IMG/VR virus record: IMGVR_UViG_3300027833_000110
Coordinates: 1 to 38,494 of that record
Reading direction: 5' to 3' (one strand)
Length of the DNA stretch: 38,494 bases
DNA from: a virus
Below, one piece after another: positions 18,086-26,246 of the stretch. Positions within the stretch are counted from its first letter, which is position 1. Each line of letters starts with the position of its first letter. The position numbers and the translations under genes were made by a program. The notes beneath the pieces were generated by a model. That model had not been told where the DNA came from, did not search any database, and saw nothing but the letters and a program-made list of their open reading frames with translations.

Positions 18086-19084
18086 CTATAAAGTAAATGT
18101 TTTTAAGTACTGGTCTGAGTCTGCACTATACCACCTAAATGCGTCTTGGTCTAACGTCTCGAAGGAGAAGTTGTTACTCATATCCATACCGTTTGTCTGG
18201 AATTGGTCTGAGTCATCAAACGTAGGTGACGTTGCAGTCTGTGCTTCACGTAAGGATGAGTACTGATTCTCTATATCTTGAATCGTACCAACCTTATCAA
18301 AGTCATCCATAGACGTGAGTTCTGCGTTGATTCTACTTAACACACCAGCTGAATCTGTATATAGGTCATCAACAAGAGATGTAATACTACTCAATGCATA
18401 GTCTCCAAATAGACCCCTTCCCTCTACCACGATTGGTGGTGGTGGTTCGATTTGAACAAATGGTGCTGTCAATGTATCAAAACCTTCAGATACAATCTGA
18501 ACCTCTGACCCAATGAACATACCAGCGGGGTGGGTGAATAGTTTATATGGTTCTTTCCATTCACTAAAGGCGATATCAGACTTGACAAGTATAGCAAAGG
18601 TCTGGTATAATTTGTTATCGGTAATATACTTTTGTGAGTTCAAACCAATCTGTGAATCTTCTTCGCCAACCTTAAATACATTTTTCTTGGTGTAAATTAC
18701 ATCGGGGTCAATACTAAAGAAAGTTCTAAAGAACTGTTCTATAGAATACTTAGTACCCTTTGATTGGTACAGAGTACTTGAGTATTTTGATGCAGCTCTC
18801 TTGTCAGCAAAACCTTCGAAGTATGATTGTCCCAAGAGAAGTTCATCTTCTATATAAGATAATAAATCTATATCCGTTTGTGTAATGTCACGACTATAGA
18901 AGAGTTCATTAACCAATTTAGACGGAGACGTGTCACCATCTTCAAAACCGTAGTACGAATCAAGTAAAGTAATTAACTTGGGGTACTCTTCTCTAAAGAA
19001 TGCAGGCAACACTTCCTCGACCGACTGATGCGGAAATGCAATAGCTCTTCTATTCAGGTCTGTTAGAGTGTCATCTTGTTTCAT
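18086..19084 (-). CDS. baseplate wedge-associated protein, marine T4-like type
   Basis: 332 residues. The N-terminus (VEEVLPAFFREEYPKLITLLDSYY) has the FREEYPKxxxxLxxYY signature seen in a protein that follows gp6 in many marine T4-like phages, where it is taken for a wedge component. Later segments include YSIEQFFRTFFSIDPDVIY and a Pro-rich stretch IEPPPPIVVEG near 215. It starts on the gp6 stop (TAATG), so its synthesis is coupled to gp6. No T4 counterpart is obvious; a gp7-like function is possible. It is followed by a late promoter for the next block. Confidence 0.65.
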   Translation of the reverse strand: MKQDDTLTDLNRRAIAFPHQSVEEVLPAFFREEYPKLITLLDSYYGFEDGDTSPSKLVNELFYSRDITQTDIDLLSYIEDELLLGQSYFEGFADKRAASKYSSTLYQSKGTKYSIEQFFRTFFSIDPDVIYTKKNVFKVGEEDSQIGLNSQKYITDNKLYQTFAILVKSDIAFSEWKEPYKLFTHPAGMFIGSEVQIVSEGFDTLTAPFVQIEPPPPIVVEGRGLFGDYALSSITSLVDDLYTDSAGVLSRINAELTSMDDFDKVGTIQDIENQYSSLREAQTATSPTFDDSDQFQTNGMDMSNNFSFETLDQDAFRWYSADSDQYLKTFTL

Positions 19085-20910
19085 TAGTTAGTGACCCCAG
19101 TGTCCACGGTGACTACACGAGAGAATGTGTTACTTGGGTCTAGTTCAAGAATGTCTTGTCTAAACGGAGATATAGCACTTTGGTTTGCTGGTTTAGCTGA
19201 GAGTTTAATGAATCCATCTGCACCAACAAAATTGTCAATCTGTAGTCCTACAATAAAGACTGTGTCTGTTGAGTAACTACCAACATTATCAACGATAACC
19301 TCATTACCTTCTGTGTTGTACACTTCTAGTTTATTGGTATTCAATTTATTTCTAATAATACACGTTTTGTTCTTGTATCTAAACGGAGAAGATGTTATAA
19401 TATAGTTGACATCATCAGGAGTCTGCAAAGTTGTTGCATACCTAAGTGTATAGTCTTGAATCTTAGTTAGTGTTGGAGTGAATCGTCTCTGTACAAACAC
19501 ATCACAACGTGAAGAAAGAACCGCAGCACTTACATCATCGACCAACGTAAGAAGATTCGAACGTCTAAACGATTGCGAAAACTTACCAATACTAGTCTCA
19601 AAATAAGACTTGATAGCAGCGTTCACTGTGTCCTGAATAGTATTTCTAGAGAGTGTAGTCAGACTAGGGTTGTATTGGAAGAACGTTCTAGTCTCTATGA
19701 ATGTCTTGACTGGGTCAGTAAACTTAATATTAAAAGAAGCAACTGACAGTTGTTTAGCAAGGTCAACGATAGAATCTTTTGTGGTCGCTATGGTTACCGC
19801 ATCAACGTCTGCGTTGAATAAGATTGATAGGAACACTGTACCAAATTCTGGGTCGAGTGCATCCTCACCACCAAATGATTGAATATCTTTAATCAGTGTG
19901 GAGAAGTTTCTTAGTACTAAGGTAGAATAATCTACCGCAGTTACCATTCTATTCTGAGATGCATATTGGAACGGAGCGTTCTGACGAATGGATTCTGTTG
20001 TTTCTTTTGCAGAACCACCAATGCCGATAGCTACCGTAGCAACATTCATTGAATAACCACTACCAGATACCGTAACTTGTGATTGGGGTTCGAACGTATT
20101 CGCAGTATTAGCAGAAGCGCCACTAGCTGCAAGATATGTTGCAGTAACCTTTGAACCAGTCTTAGGTGCAGCACCAAGAGTTGCACCGTTACCGAATGAC
20201 AATTCAAAGAAACCATTAGGTGCTTCTTTGAGAATGTATATTGTAGAGTTGGCGTTAATAGTTGTCGCTTTTAGGATACTAGTATATGCAGTAAAGACCG
20301 ATGAAGATGGTTGTTCATATGTACGAATGATTGCGGTATCGATATCCATTTGTGCATCAGGAATAACATACACTGCGTTGTCTTCAGCTCTAGAGACGAG
20401 GAAAGTTTTTACTCGTTCGACTCCTTCGAAAATCTTAATATTCCTACTACCAGCAATGTTTTTAAACTCATAAAGACCTGAACCATTATCTATTGCGTTA
20501 ATATTTTCTTGTGTCTGAAACACATACTCCGCATCGTTCACGGTTGCATTAAACTTTAACCCACGTGGGATTTGTATCTCAGTCGTTCGGTCAGTAACAC
20601 CCGCAAGGTTCAACGTCAAGTTAACAATCGCTTGAGAAGATGTCATAGAATCTGGAATGTATCCAATACCTTCGGCAAGAGATAGTATGGAACTACGCAA
20701 CTGTGCGGTTCCAAGAAAAGATTCATTCAATGCGAAGTTAGCTGTCAGTGCATTATAATGTGTGTTATATGCAAGAACGTCTAAGATATTGGATAGACCA
20801 GATGCTTCGAAGTTGTAGTCCGCAAACTCTGGTTTATCAGCAAGAAATACTTTGAGGTTATTTTTAATTGCATCAAAATCTAATGATGTCGATTTTATTG
20901 TTGTTGCCAT
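19084..20910 (-). CDS. 6: baseplate wedge protein gp6
   Basis: 608 residues (T4 gp6 has 660). The N-terminus LDFDAIKNNLKVFLADKPEF and the core LSNILDVLAYNTHYNALTANFALNESFL are the hallmark of gp6, the J-like protein that dimerises to form the continuous inner ring of the baseplate. A second conserved segment, YSTLVLRNFSTLIKDIQSFGGED, near residue 330, matches the baseplate J-like domain. The gene starts one base after the gp25 stop, and gp6 and gp25 bind each other in the T4 wedge (with gp53), which fits the order here. Ends inside the start of the 332-residue gene. Confidence 0.92.
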   Translation of the reverse strand: MATTIKSTSLDFDAIKNNLKVFLADKPEFADYNFEASGLSNILDVLAYNTHYNALTANFALNESFLGTAQLRSSILSLAEGIGYIPDSMTSSQAIVNLTLNLAGVTDRTTEIQIPRGLKFNATVNDAEYVFQTQENINAIDNGSGLYEFKNIAGSRNIKIFEGVERVKTFLVSRAEDNAVYVIPDAQMDIDTAIIRTYEQPSSSVFTAYTSILKATTINANSTIYILKEAPNGFFELSFGNGATLGAAPKTGSKVTATYLAASGASANTANTFEPQSQVTVSGSGYSMNVATVAIGIGGSAKETTESIRQNAPFQYASQNRMVTAVDYSTLVLRNFSTLIKDIQSFGGEDALDPEFGTVFLSILFNADVDAVTIATTKDSIVDLAKQLSVASFNIKFTDPVKTFIETRTFFQYNPSLTTLSRNTIQDTVNAAIKSYFETSIGKFSQSFRRSNLLTLVDDVSAAVLSSRCDVFVQRRFTPTLTKIQDYTLRYATTLQTPDDVNYIITSSPFRYKNKTCIIRNKLNTNKLEVYNTEGNEVIVDNVGSYSTDTVFIVGLQIDNFVGADGFIKLSAKPANQSAISPFRQDILELDPSNTFSRVVTVDTGVTN

Positions 20911-20911
20911 T

Positions 20912-21361
20912 TTATCTTAACCTTGCTAGTGTTGTAGTGAACTCAACTTCTTCTTCGGTATTAACTACCTTAAACATTATCGTTGCGTCTAAACTATTGT
21001 TGTCTGGTTGGAGGTTTACACGAACATCGATGACCTTTGCTCTTGGTTCATAGACTTCTATGTTTTCTATGATACCTCTACGTAATGTATCAGACTTACC
21101 CCTATCCGCTAGTTCAAACAACTGACCTTGGACATTTCCCCCGAAGTTTGGACGAAACGGTTTCTCCAGTCTATTTGTCATAACTAGTGTCTTGACCGCT
21201 TGTCTCACCGCAGCTGCATCCGTCTTCTTGTAGATTTCTCCACTAGTCGGTTTTGCTATAAATGCAAGGTCGATATCGGTATACTGACGTACACGACTGG
21301 TCGTTACTGACGCAGTCTGTAGGTTAGTGTCTTCTTGTGCGAACGCTCTTCGTATTGCCAT
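20912..21361 (-). CDS. 25: baseplate wedge protein gp25
   Basis: 149 residues (T4 gp25 has 132). The DIDLAFIAKPTSGEIYKKTD segment, then VRQAVKTLVMTNRLEKPFRPNFGG, and LRRGIIENIEVYEPRAKVIDV are the defining motifs of gp25, the structural glue of wedge assembly and sheath start, shared with type VI secretion TssE. It sits upstream of gp6 as in many T4-like phages. There is no convincing Shine-Dalgarno; instead TATAAATA lies five bases before the ATG, so the late transcript may begin on the start codon. Confidence 0.93.
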   Translation of the reverse strand: MAIRRAFAQEDTNLQTASVTTSRVRQYTDIDLAFIAKPTSGEIYKKTDAAAVRQAVKTLVMTNRLEKPFRPNFGGNVQGQLFELADRGKSDTLRRGIIENIEVYEPRAKVIDVRVNLQPDNNSLDATIMFKVVNTEEEVEFTTTLARLR

Positions 21362-21366
21362 AGTTC

Positions 21367-21374
21367 TATTTATA
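21367..21374 (-). promoter_or_regulatory. T4-type late promoter abutting the gp25 start codon
   Basis: The minus strand reads TATAAATAGAACTATGG. With the usual T4 late spacing (core at -13 to -6) the first transcribed base is the A of the gp25 ATG. A small TGACT-AAAA-AGTCA hairpin over the upstream stop codon lies just before it. The same arrangement occurs at 31687-31702. Confidence 0.7.
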
Positions 21375-21381
21375 TGACTTT

Positions 21382-21975
21382 TTAGTCACTTTCCTTTATT
21401 TCTATTAATTCATCTGAACTCATTAACTCATTATTAAAATAAGTCCCAACATCTCCACTAAATGAGATATCAAAGGAAGTTGGAGCTTGTGGAAACTCTA
21501 GACCAATCTGTGCAGTAATACTACCGTCTGGATTATAGTTATCATAGTCCAGATATAGTTTACCAAAATTGATATAGTCTTTCCAATACTCCGCAACATC
21601 AAACGTTTGTTCCAGATTGATTTTACCGTCTTGACCTATTACTTGATAATAGACTAAACGACCATCTGATTTCTTCTCCATGACCTCATCACCGTCATCA
21701 ATATCTTTGAGGTCATAAACACCTTCTGATACAATCAAACGAATGTCATTAAAATTCTCGATATTACCATTAATGATTCTCATTGCTTCTGCTTGTAGAT
21801 ACAAGTTTCGTGCAATTGTTTTTCTCTTAGTCTCACTAGTCACATGATTGAATGGGGTTCTATCACCATACGCACCAAGGAACTTTGCAACAGTAATGCC
21901 TGGCGCAAGCTTGGTCAACGATGTGATGTTGGTCTTAAACTCTGGGTTATATACTGGGTCAACTAATACTATCAT
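21382..21975 (-). CDS. unknown hub/spike-adjacent protein
   Basis: 197 residues, not recognised. Visible segments: LAPGITVAKFLGAYGDRTPF, then a helix TIARNLYLQAEAMRIIN and a strand DIRLIVSEGVYDL. This helix-strand order recalls small peptidase M15-like domains (target-capture then Ser-Gly strand), but no HxxxxxxD or HxH zinc ligands can be seen, so activity is doubtful. The C-terminal half is acidic and Tyr-rich (FGKLYLDYDNYNPDGS). It overlaps the spike gene by four bases (ATGA) and precedes gp25, so it may be a hub or spike-tip component. Confidence is only in it being a real gene. Confidence 0.6.
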   Translation of the reverse strand: MIVLVDPVYNPEFKTNITSLTKLAPGITVAKFLGAYGDRTPFNHVTSETKRKTIARNLYLQAEAMRIINGNIENFNDIRLIVSEGVYDLKDIDDGDEVMEKKSDGRLVYYQVIGQDGKINLEQTFDVAEYWKDYINFGKLYLDYDNYNPDGSITAQIGLEFPQAPTSFDISFSGDVGTYFNNELMSSDELIEIKESD

Positions 21976-23474
21976 CTTGTGAATCTCTTTCCTCTATTTT
22001 CAATTGCATTACCAATCGATTCAAAACCAAATCTAGATGACGGAGACTTCTTCACGGTTCTACCAATGGCAGGAGGAGTCTTTGTCTTATATTCCGAATT
22101 AAGTCTTTCTTCCGAAACAAGTACACCACCAACCACACTTCTAGAAGATGAGTTCCTAAACGCAGAACGAATCTCTTGGGTCGTTGGTATCTTATCGAAC
22201 ACATCAAAATAATCATCGGTCAATAGGGTTTTATTCTTTAATACGTCACCACCATCGATGACTACAGTTCTAATTGAGTAATCACCATTGGTAGAATGTC
22301 CTACGACAAACTCACCATTGATTGGGCCATTACCCTGACCAGAACTGGTATATTGTTGTTCTTGAACGAATACTGGAACATGAACCGCAGCTGTTAATGC
22401 CGTTGGGACGGTGAATGTTGCAGCACCTGTCGCAGCGGTTCCTGCGGTTACTGCTGTGGTCGCAGCACCAGCATTGGTTGCCCAGAATGACCTTAATGCC
22501 AAATCACATTTGTCTGCTTGGTCGGCCGAAATTGCTTCAGATGCTTTACCAAACAATGTTCCGTAGAACGCAGCACCAGAGTTAAATGGAACCGCACCTT
22601 CACCACCCATAAAGGCGTTACCTGTGAAGTCTACCATTCGTCCACCGATTGCACCTTTCTGACCCATTACTGATACAAACTTTGCACCTGTAATGTTAGT
22701 GTTCTTACTCGTTGCAGCGAACGCTTCCTTACCCGTGAGTAGTATAGTGTCTTCAGAAGACACCTGAACATTACCTTGAACAAGAGTCTTCATATCAAAC
22801 TTGACGTGTTGGTTGAAGTCTGATAACATTTGGTCAGTGCTTGTTCCAACCGTTCTAGTTGTCTTGGTCTTCTTAGTAATATACTCGGAGTTACCTGTCA
22901 CGGTTGTCTTATGATTGTGTTCTATAGACTCGTTTTGACTACCAGCAACATTGACGTTATAGTTTCCACCTACGTCCACGTTATAGTCACCAGTGACTTT
23001 AAGGTTGAGATTACCTTGATACACTAGGTTACCGTTACCTTCAATGATAACCGTCTGGTCACCACCCGTAACTTCTACTTTGTTATTGACCGCAGAGATG
23101 ACAAGAGTGCCATCTGCCCGCATCTCAACACCAGCACCAGTACGATGTTTTATAAGAATACGTTCACCGCCAGGCGTATCATCGTATTCGACAATATGAC
23201 CCGAAGGAGTCTCTTGTACTTGATTAAACGGAAACTCGGAAGGACGTTGTTTTTCTATATTAAGAGAGACACCAACATCACCACCCCCAACATACAACTC
23301 ATTAACACTAAGTCCACGAGCAGCTTTGTTGATTGAAGAACCGTAGTTATATTCTCTCTTTGGATATTCACCAGTGGGGTCTTGCATACCATCATTAGGT
23401 ACACCAAGGGTATTCTCTGTACCCACTCCCAGTTTCTCCACTCGGATATCAAAATTGTCTTGTTTAGTTGTCAC
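21972..23474 (-). CDS. beta-helix tail spike, gp5 C-terminal-like
   Basis: 500 residues. Residues about 90-200 hold short strands of the type GAGVEMRADGTLVISAVN, KVEVTGGDQTVIIEG and YNVDVGGNYNVNVAGS: the alternating Val-x-Gly pattern of the T4 gp5 C-terminal triple-stranded beta-helix and VgrG spikes. HIVEYDDTPGGERILIKH at about 93 resembles the entry to that helix. After it come an Ala/Gly/Thr-rich linker near 340 and a C-terminal basic end. In T4 this needle is part of gp5; here it is its own gene, downstream of the OB/lysozyme-like gene and the amidase gene. It probably forms the membrane-puncturing needle. Confidence 0.75.
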   Translation of the reverse strand: MTTKQDNFDIRVEKLGVGTENTLGVPNDGMQDPTGEYPKREYNYGSSINKAARGLSVNELYVGGGDVGVSLNIEKQRPSEFPFNQVQETPSGHIVEYDDTPGGERILIKHRTGAGVEMRADGTLVISAVNNKVEVTGGDQTVIIEGNGNLVYQGNLNLKVTGDYNVDVGGNYNVNVAGSQNESIEHNHKTTVTGNSEYITKKTKTTRTVGTSTDQMLSDFNQHVKFDMKTLVQGNVQVSSEDTILLTGKEAFAATSKNTNITGAKFVSVMGQKGAIGGRMVDFTGNAFMGGEGAVPFNSGAAFYGTLFGKASEAISADQADKCDLALRSFWATNAGAATTAVTAGTAATGAATFTVPTALTAAVHVPVFVQEQQYTSSGQGNGPINGEFVVGHSTNGDYSIRTVVIDGGDVLKNKTLLTDDYFDVFDKIPTTQEIRSAFRNSSSRSVVGGVLVSEERLNSEYKTKTPPAIGRTVKKSPSSRFGFESIGNAIENRGKRFTR

Positions 23475-25389
23475 TATTAATCTCCGCTGGACTCAAGGGC
23501 CCTTTTGTTGACGGTTCTATCAGTTTGTTTTCTTTTCTGAATACCGATTCAACATAATCTGACACATCAAAGTATGGGTCAAGTTCATTCTCATCTACAT
23601 CATTATGACCGAACACCTGACCGCCAGGATATTTCCTGTAGAAACTTCTCAAGAACTTCTCAAGAGTCGTGTACTGTTGACGAGTAAACGACTGTGCAGA
23701 TTTGTAATCTGTAGGATTATCATCACCCGCAGATATATTTAGACCACCTACTAAAACGATACCTATAGAGAAAGTGTCGTGTCCATTTACCACAGCGTGG
23801 TCACCGATACGACTCACTGGACGAGCACGTTGTAGTCTACCATCTCTTCTAATGACATAGTGGTAACCAATACCGTCATGACCCAGTTCAATCTGTAGGT
23901 TGTTTATTTCAATTGCACCAATGTCTTTGTTCGTATATGTTTCGGATGCGTGAACAATAACCTCGGTCACTTCTCTCTTGACTGTTGCAAACTCAGCATC
24001 AAGTTCTTCGACAGATGCGACATAGGTAAATGTATCTTCAGGACTATTTCGACCACTCCATTTCTGGTTGTTCTCATCAATAGGTATTGCTTCGTCAAAT
24101 ATACCAGCATCAACAACAATTGTACCACTGATTGTAGTGTCTAGTTTTTTCATCTTACTATCGATGGTCGCAAGTACTTCGGAAGCTTCACTGATTTCTT
24201 TTTCTGGGATACCTCGTCTTCTAGCTTCATCCGTAATAGCGTTATTTAAATCGGATGCAGTTGGTTGTGGTTTCACATCCTCGAATACCTGTTTCATTGC
24301 AGCGGAAACTGTATTTGATTTGGTAACAAGTGTCTTTACTGCAGCTGCTTTCTCTGTGTCATCTCCCAAGGAGAACTGTTTCAGTATTGCCTTTCGTTCT
24401 GTTTCGGATGCAGAGACCCCGCCTGGCACTAAATTGTTAATGAAATTATTAGCAGCACCCGTCAGTCCTTCTCCTAAATTCTGTAAAACACCACCTAGTC
24501 CTTCACTAACCCTTCCATCGAACTCGTCAACAAAGTTATCAACATCATCAACGAAGTCCTTAACAACCGAAAGTTTATCGGTCAATCCTGTAGTTACGAC
24601 ATCACTTAAATCTGTGAATGATTTTAGTTCAGACTTTGCCTTATTGATTGTAGCTACCATACCCTGAATCTGCGTAGAGTTTACGACTTGGTCACCAACA
24701 CCTTCAAGACCAGCAAAGAGTTCTCCTGTTGCGTCTTTAATACCCAATTCGACTTTGTCTTGGAACTCACCTATCTTATCATTCAAGTCTCTGATTGGTG
24801 CGAGTGCTTTTATTTCTGGTAATAGGTTACCGATACTCAATACAGACAGTGCAGCTGAAATCTTACCAAACAACCCACCACTACTACCCAGACCTGTGGC
24901 GTTCTGTGCTTCTATGATAGAAGTGAATGCAGAGATGTCTTCGAATGATTTTTTGGTTGCACCCTCGACCAATGCGACACACTCCGCAATACTCTGAGGT
25001 GTGCCATCAGATATAGCCTCCATCCCAGAATTAGGGTTGTTACACTTGATAGCAGGAAGACCTGTTAATGATGTCATATCCGTTACAATACCATCACTAT
25101 CTGTTTGTGATATGTTCGGTAATTTGATTCCACTGAGACTAGGCATCTTGTCGGTTAATGCACCGATACCCGCAGTAATAACTTCTTCAGCTGAACTAGC
25201 AGACTGTCCAAGTGTTTTAATACCACCCAAGACTTCTCCGTCAACCTTACCGACTAGGGTAGATGTCTTGACGAACACCTCATCAATTGCCTTATCAGCT
25301 TTTCCTTTGAAGAGTACATTCTGTGCCTCTTTCTTTCTTGCTTCAGAAACAAGGTTGAGATTTAAGTCTGATTTCTTTAACTCTGCCAT
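23464..25389 (-). CDS. hub/tail protein with C-terminal N-acetylmuramoyl-L-alanine amidase
   Basis: 641 residues. The first 420 are helical and low in cysteine, with Gly/Ala/Asp-rich segments such as FVDDVDNFVDEFDGRVSEGLGG, unrecognised. Residues about 470-615 form an Amidase_2/PGRP domain like T7 lysozyme and AmpD: zinc ligands H480 (VIVHAS), H595 (FGHND) and D604 (ELDPYFDV), the tyrosine Y509 in GIGYHYVIRRDG, and IGDHAVVNGHDTFSIGIVLVGG. The third ligand is Asp as in AmpD, not Cys as in T7. All catalytic positions seem intact, so it should cut the MurNAc-L-Ala bond of peptidoglycan. No signal peptide, and the setting between gp5-like and spike genes, imply a virion-borne enzyme used at DNA entry. 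It shares one base with the gp5-like gene. Confidence 0.8.
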   Translation of the reverse strand: MAELKKSDLNLNLVSEARKKEAQNVLFKGKADKAIDEVFVKTSTLVGKVDGEVLGGIKTLGQSASSAEEVITAGIGALTDKMPSLSGIKLPNISQTDSDGIVTDMTSLTGLPAIKCNNPNSGMEAISDGTPQSIAECVALVEGATKKSFEDISAFTSIIEAQNATGLGSSGGLFGKISAALSVLSIGNLLPEIKALAPIRDLNDKIGEFQDKVELGIKDATGELFAGLEGVGDQVVNSTQIQGMVATINKAKSELKSFTDLSDVVTTGLTDKLSVVKDFVDDVDNFVDEFDGRVSEGLGGVLQNLGEGLTGAANNFINNLVPGGVSASETERKAILKQFSLGDDTEKAAAVKTLVTKSNTVSAAMKQVFEDVKPQPTASDLNNAITDEARRRGIPEKEISEASEVLATIDSKMKKLDTTISGTIVVDAGIFDEAIPIDENNQKWSGRNSPEDTFTYVASVEELDAEFATVKREVTEVIVHASETYTNKDIGAIEINNLQIELGHDGIGYHYVIRRDGRLQRARPVSRIGDHAVVNGHDTFSIGIVLVGGLNISAGDDNPTDYKSAQSFTRQQYTTLEKFLRSFYRKYPGGQVFGHNDVDENELDPYFDVSDYVESVFRKENKLIEPSTKGPLSPAEINSDN

Positions 25390-26246
25390 TAACCTATCCT
25401 ATCCATCATACGACCAGCTGTTAATTCAATTTGTTTAGTCTTCTCAACATCACCAAGATAGTATTTTGCAATGATGTGACATATACCCTTCTCTTCAAGT
25501 CGTTTTGATTGTAACAATCTAATGTTTGCGGCCGTCTGTGAACCGTTTAGTTCGTATGCGACAAAAGATAGTTGGGTAAGAAACCTATCAAAACTAGGTG
25601 AAAACTTCTGTAAATCACTGTAACGATTTTGCGTAAAGTTCGCTAATCCTTTTGACTGGGGATTAACACTTGGTCGCATTCCCGAAGAAAAAGATAGAGC
25701 CGAGGTGAGACCAATGGATTGTTTTATAGAATATCCAAGATTCAAAAAGAATTTTACTGCGGTCTTCTCTCGTTGTAGTTTAACTAGGTTATTGATATTG
25801 CCAGTATTCTCGTTTTGTATATCGATTTCTTTTGGTTGTAGTACTTCAACAGTCCTTTCCCACAAAGTCTCTGGTTTGTTATCGTTTCCTATATCTTCCT
25901 TCTTCTGTCCAACTTGTTGACTAGTAGGAAACTCCACATGAGGAAGAGAACCCAATACGACAGGCGTCTGGGAATTCATGCCATCCATAAACATACCGAA
26001 TACCAATGCGCTCGGTTGTAGTTGCGGCATTCTACCTATACCAGATACACCACCTTCTGTAGTGGGAACGACACATTGTGCCCATGGTAAGTCACTCTGA
26101 GGAATTAGTCTAGTCGATGGTGTGTGGAGACCGTGTACACGGATTCTTACCCGTCCTTCGAAACCGTATGGGGGTGATGCGTCAACAACAGTTGCAATGA
26201 ACCATCGTGTGTTGTCACCATAGAACTCAGATAAAATCGGTTTCAT
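25389..26246 (-). CDS. 5: gp5-like baseplate hub protein, OB domain plus degenerate tail lysozyme
   Basis: 285 residues. Residues 13-105 match the OB-fold of T4 gp5/VgrG (GFEGRVRIRVHGLHTP, LPWAQCVVPTTEGG, ALVFGMFMDG, PVVLGSLPH). Residues about 158-270 look like the phage tail-lysozyme fold: AVKFFLNLGYSIKQSIGLTSA, then FSSGMRPSV, LANFTQNRYSDLQKF and FLTQLSFVAYELNGS, where active members have a QESGF-like motif, GLAQWT..R and QL.F.W.EL. The catalytic Glu position appears to be Ser187, so it is probably inactive. T4 gp5 has 575 residues including lysozyme and beta-helix; here the needle is a separate gene. It forms the hub with the gp27-like protein encoded just upstream (TAATG coupling). Confidence 0.78.
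   Translation of the reverse strand: MKPILSEFYGDNTRWFIATVVDASPPYGFEGRVRIRVHGLHTPSTRLIPQSDLPWAQCVVPTTEGGVSGIGRMPQLQPSALVFGMFMDGMNSQTPVVLGSLPHVEFPTSQQVGQKKEDIGNDNKPETLWERTVEVLQPKEIDIQNENTGNINNLVKLQREKTAVKFFLNLGYSIKQSIGLTSALSFSSGMRPSVNPQSKGLANFTQNRYSDLQKFSPSFDRFLTQLSFVAYELNGSQTAANIRLLQSKRLEEKGICHIIAKYYLGDVEKTKQIELTAGRMMDRIG

Noticed and set aside
24068-24667. 199-codon plus-strand frame
   Set aside because: Antisense to the amidase gene, without a ribosome site, and of shadow composition rich in Ser and Pro.
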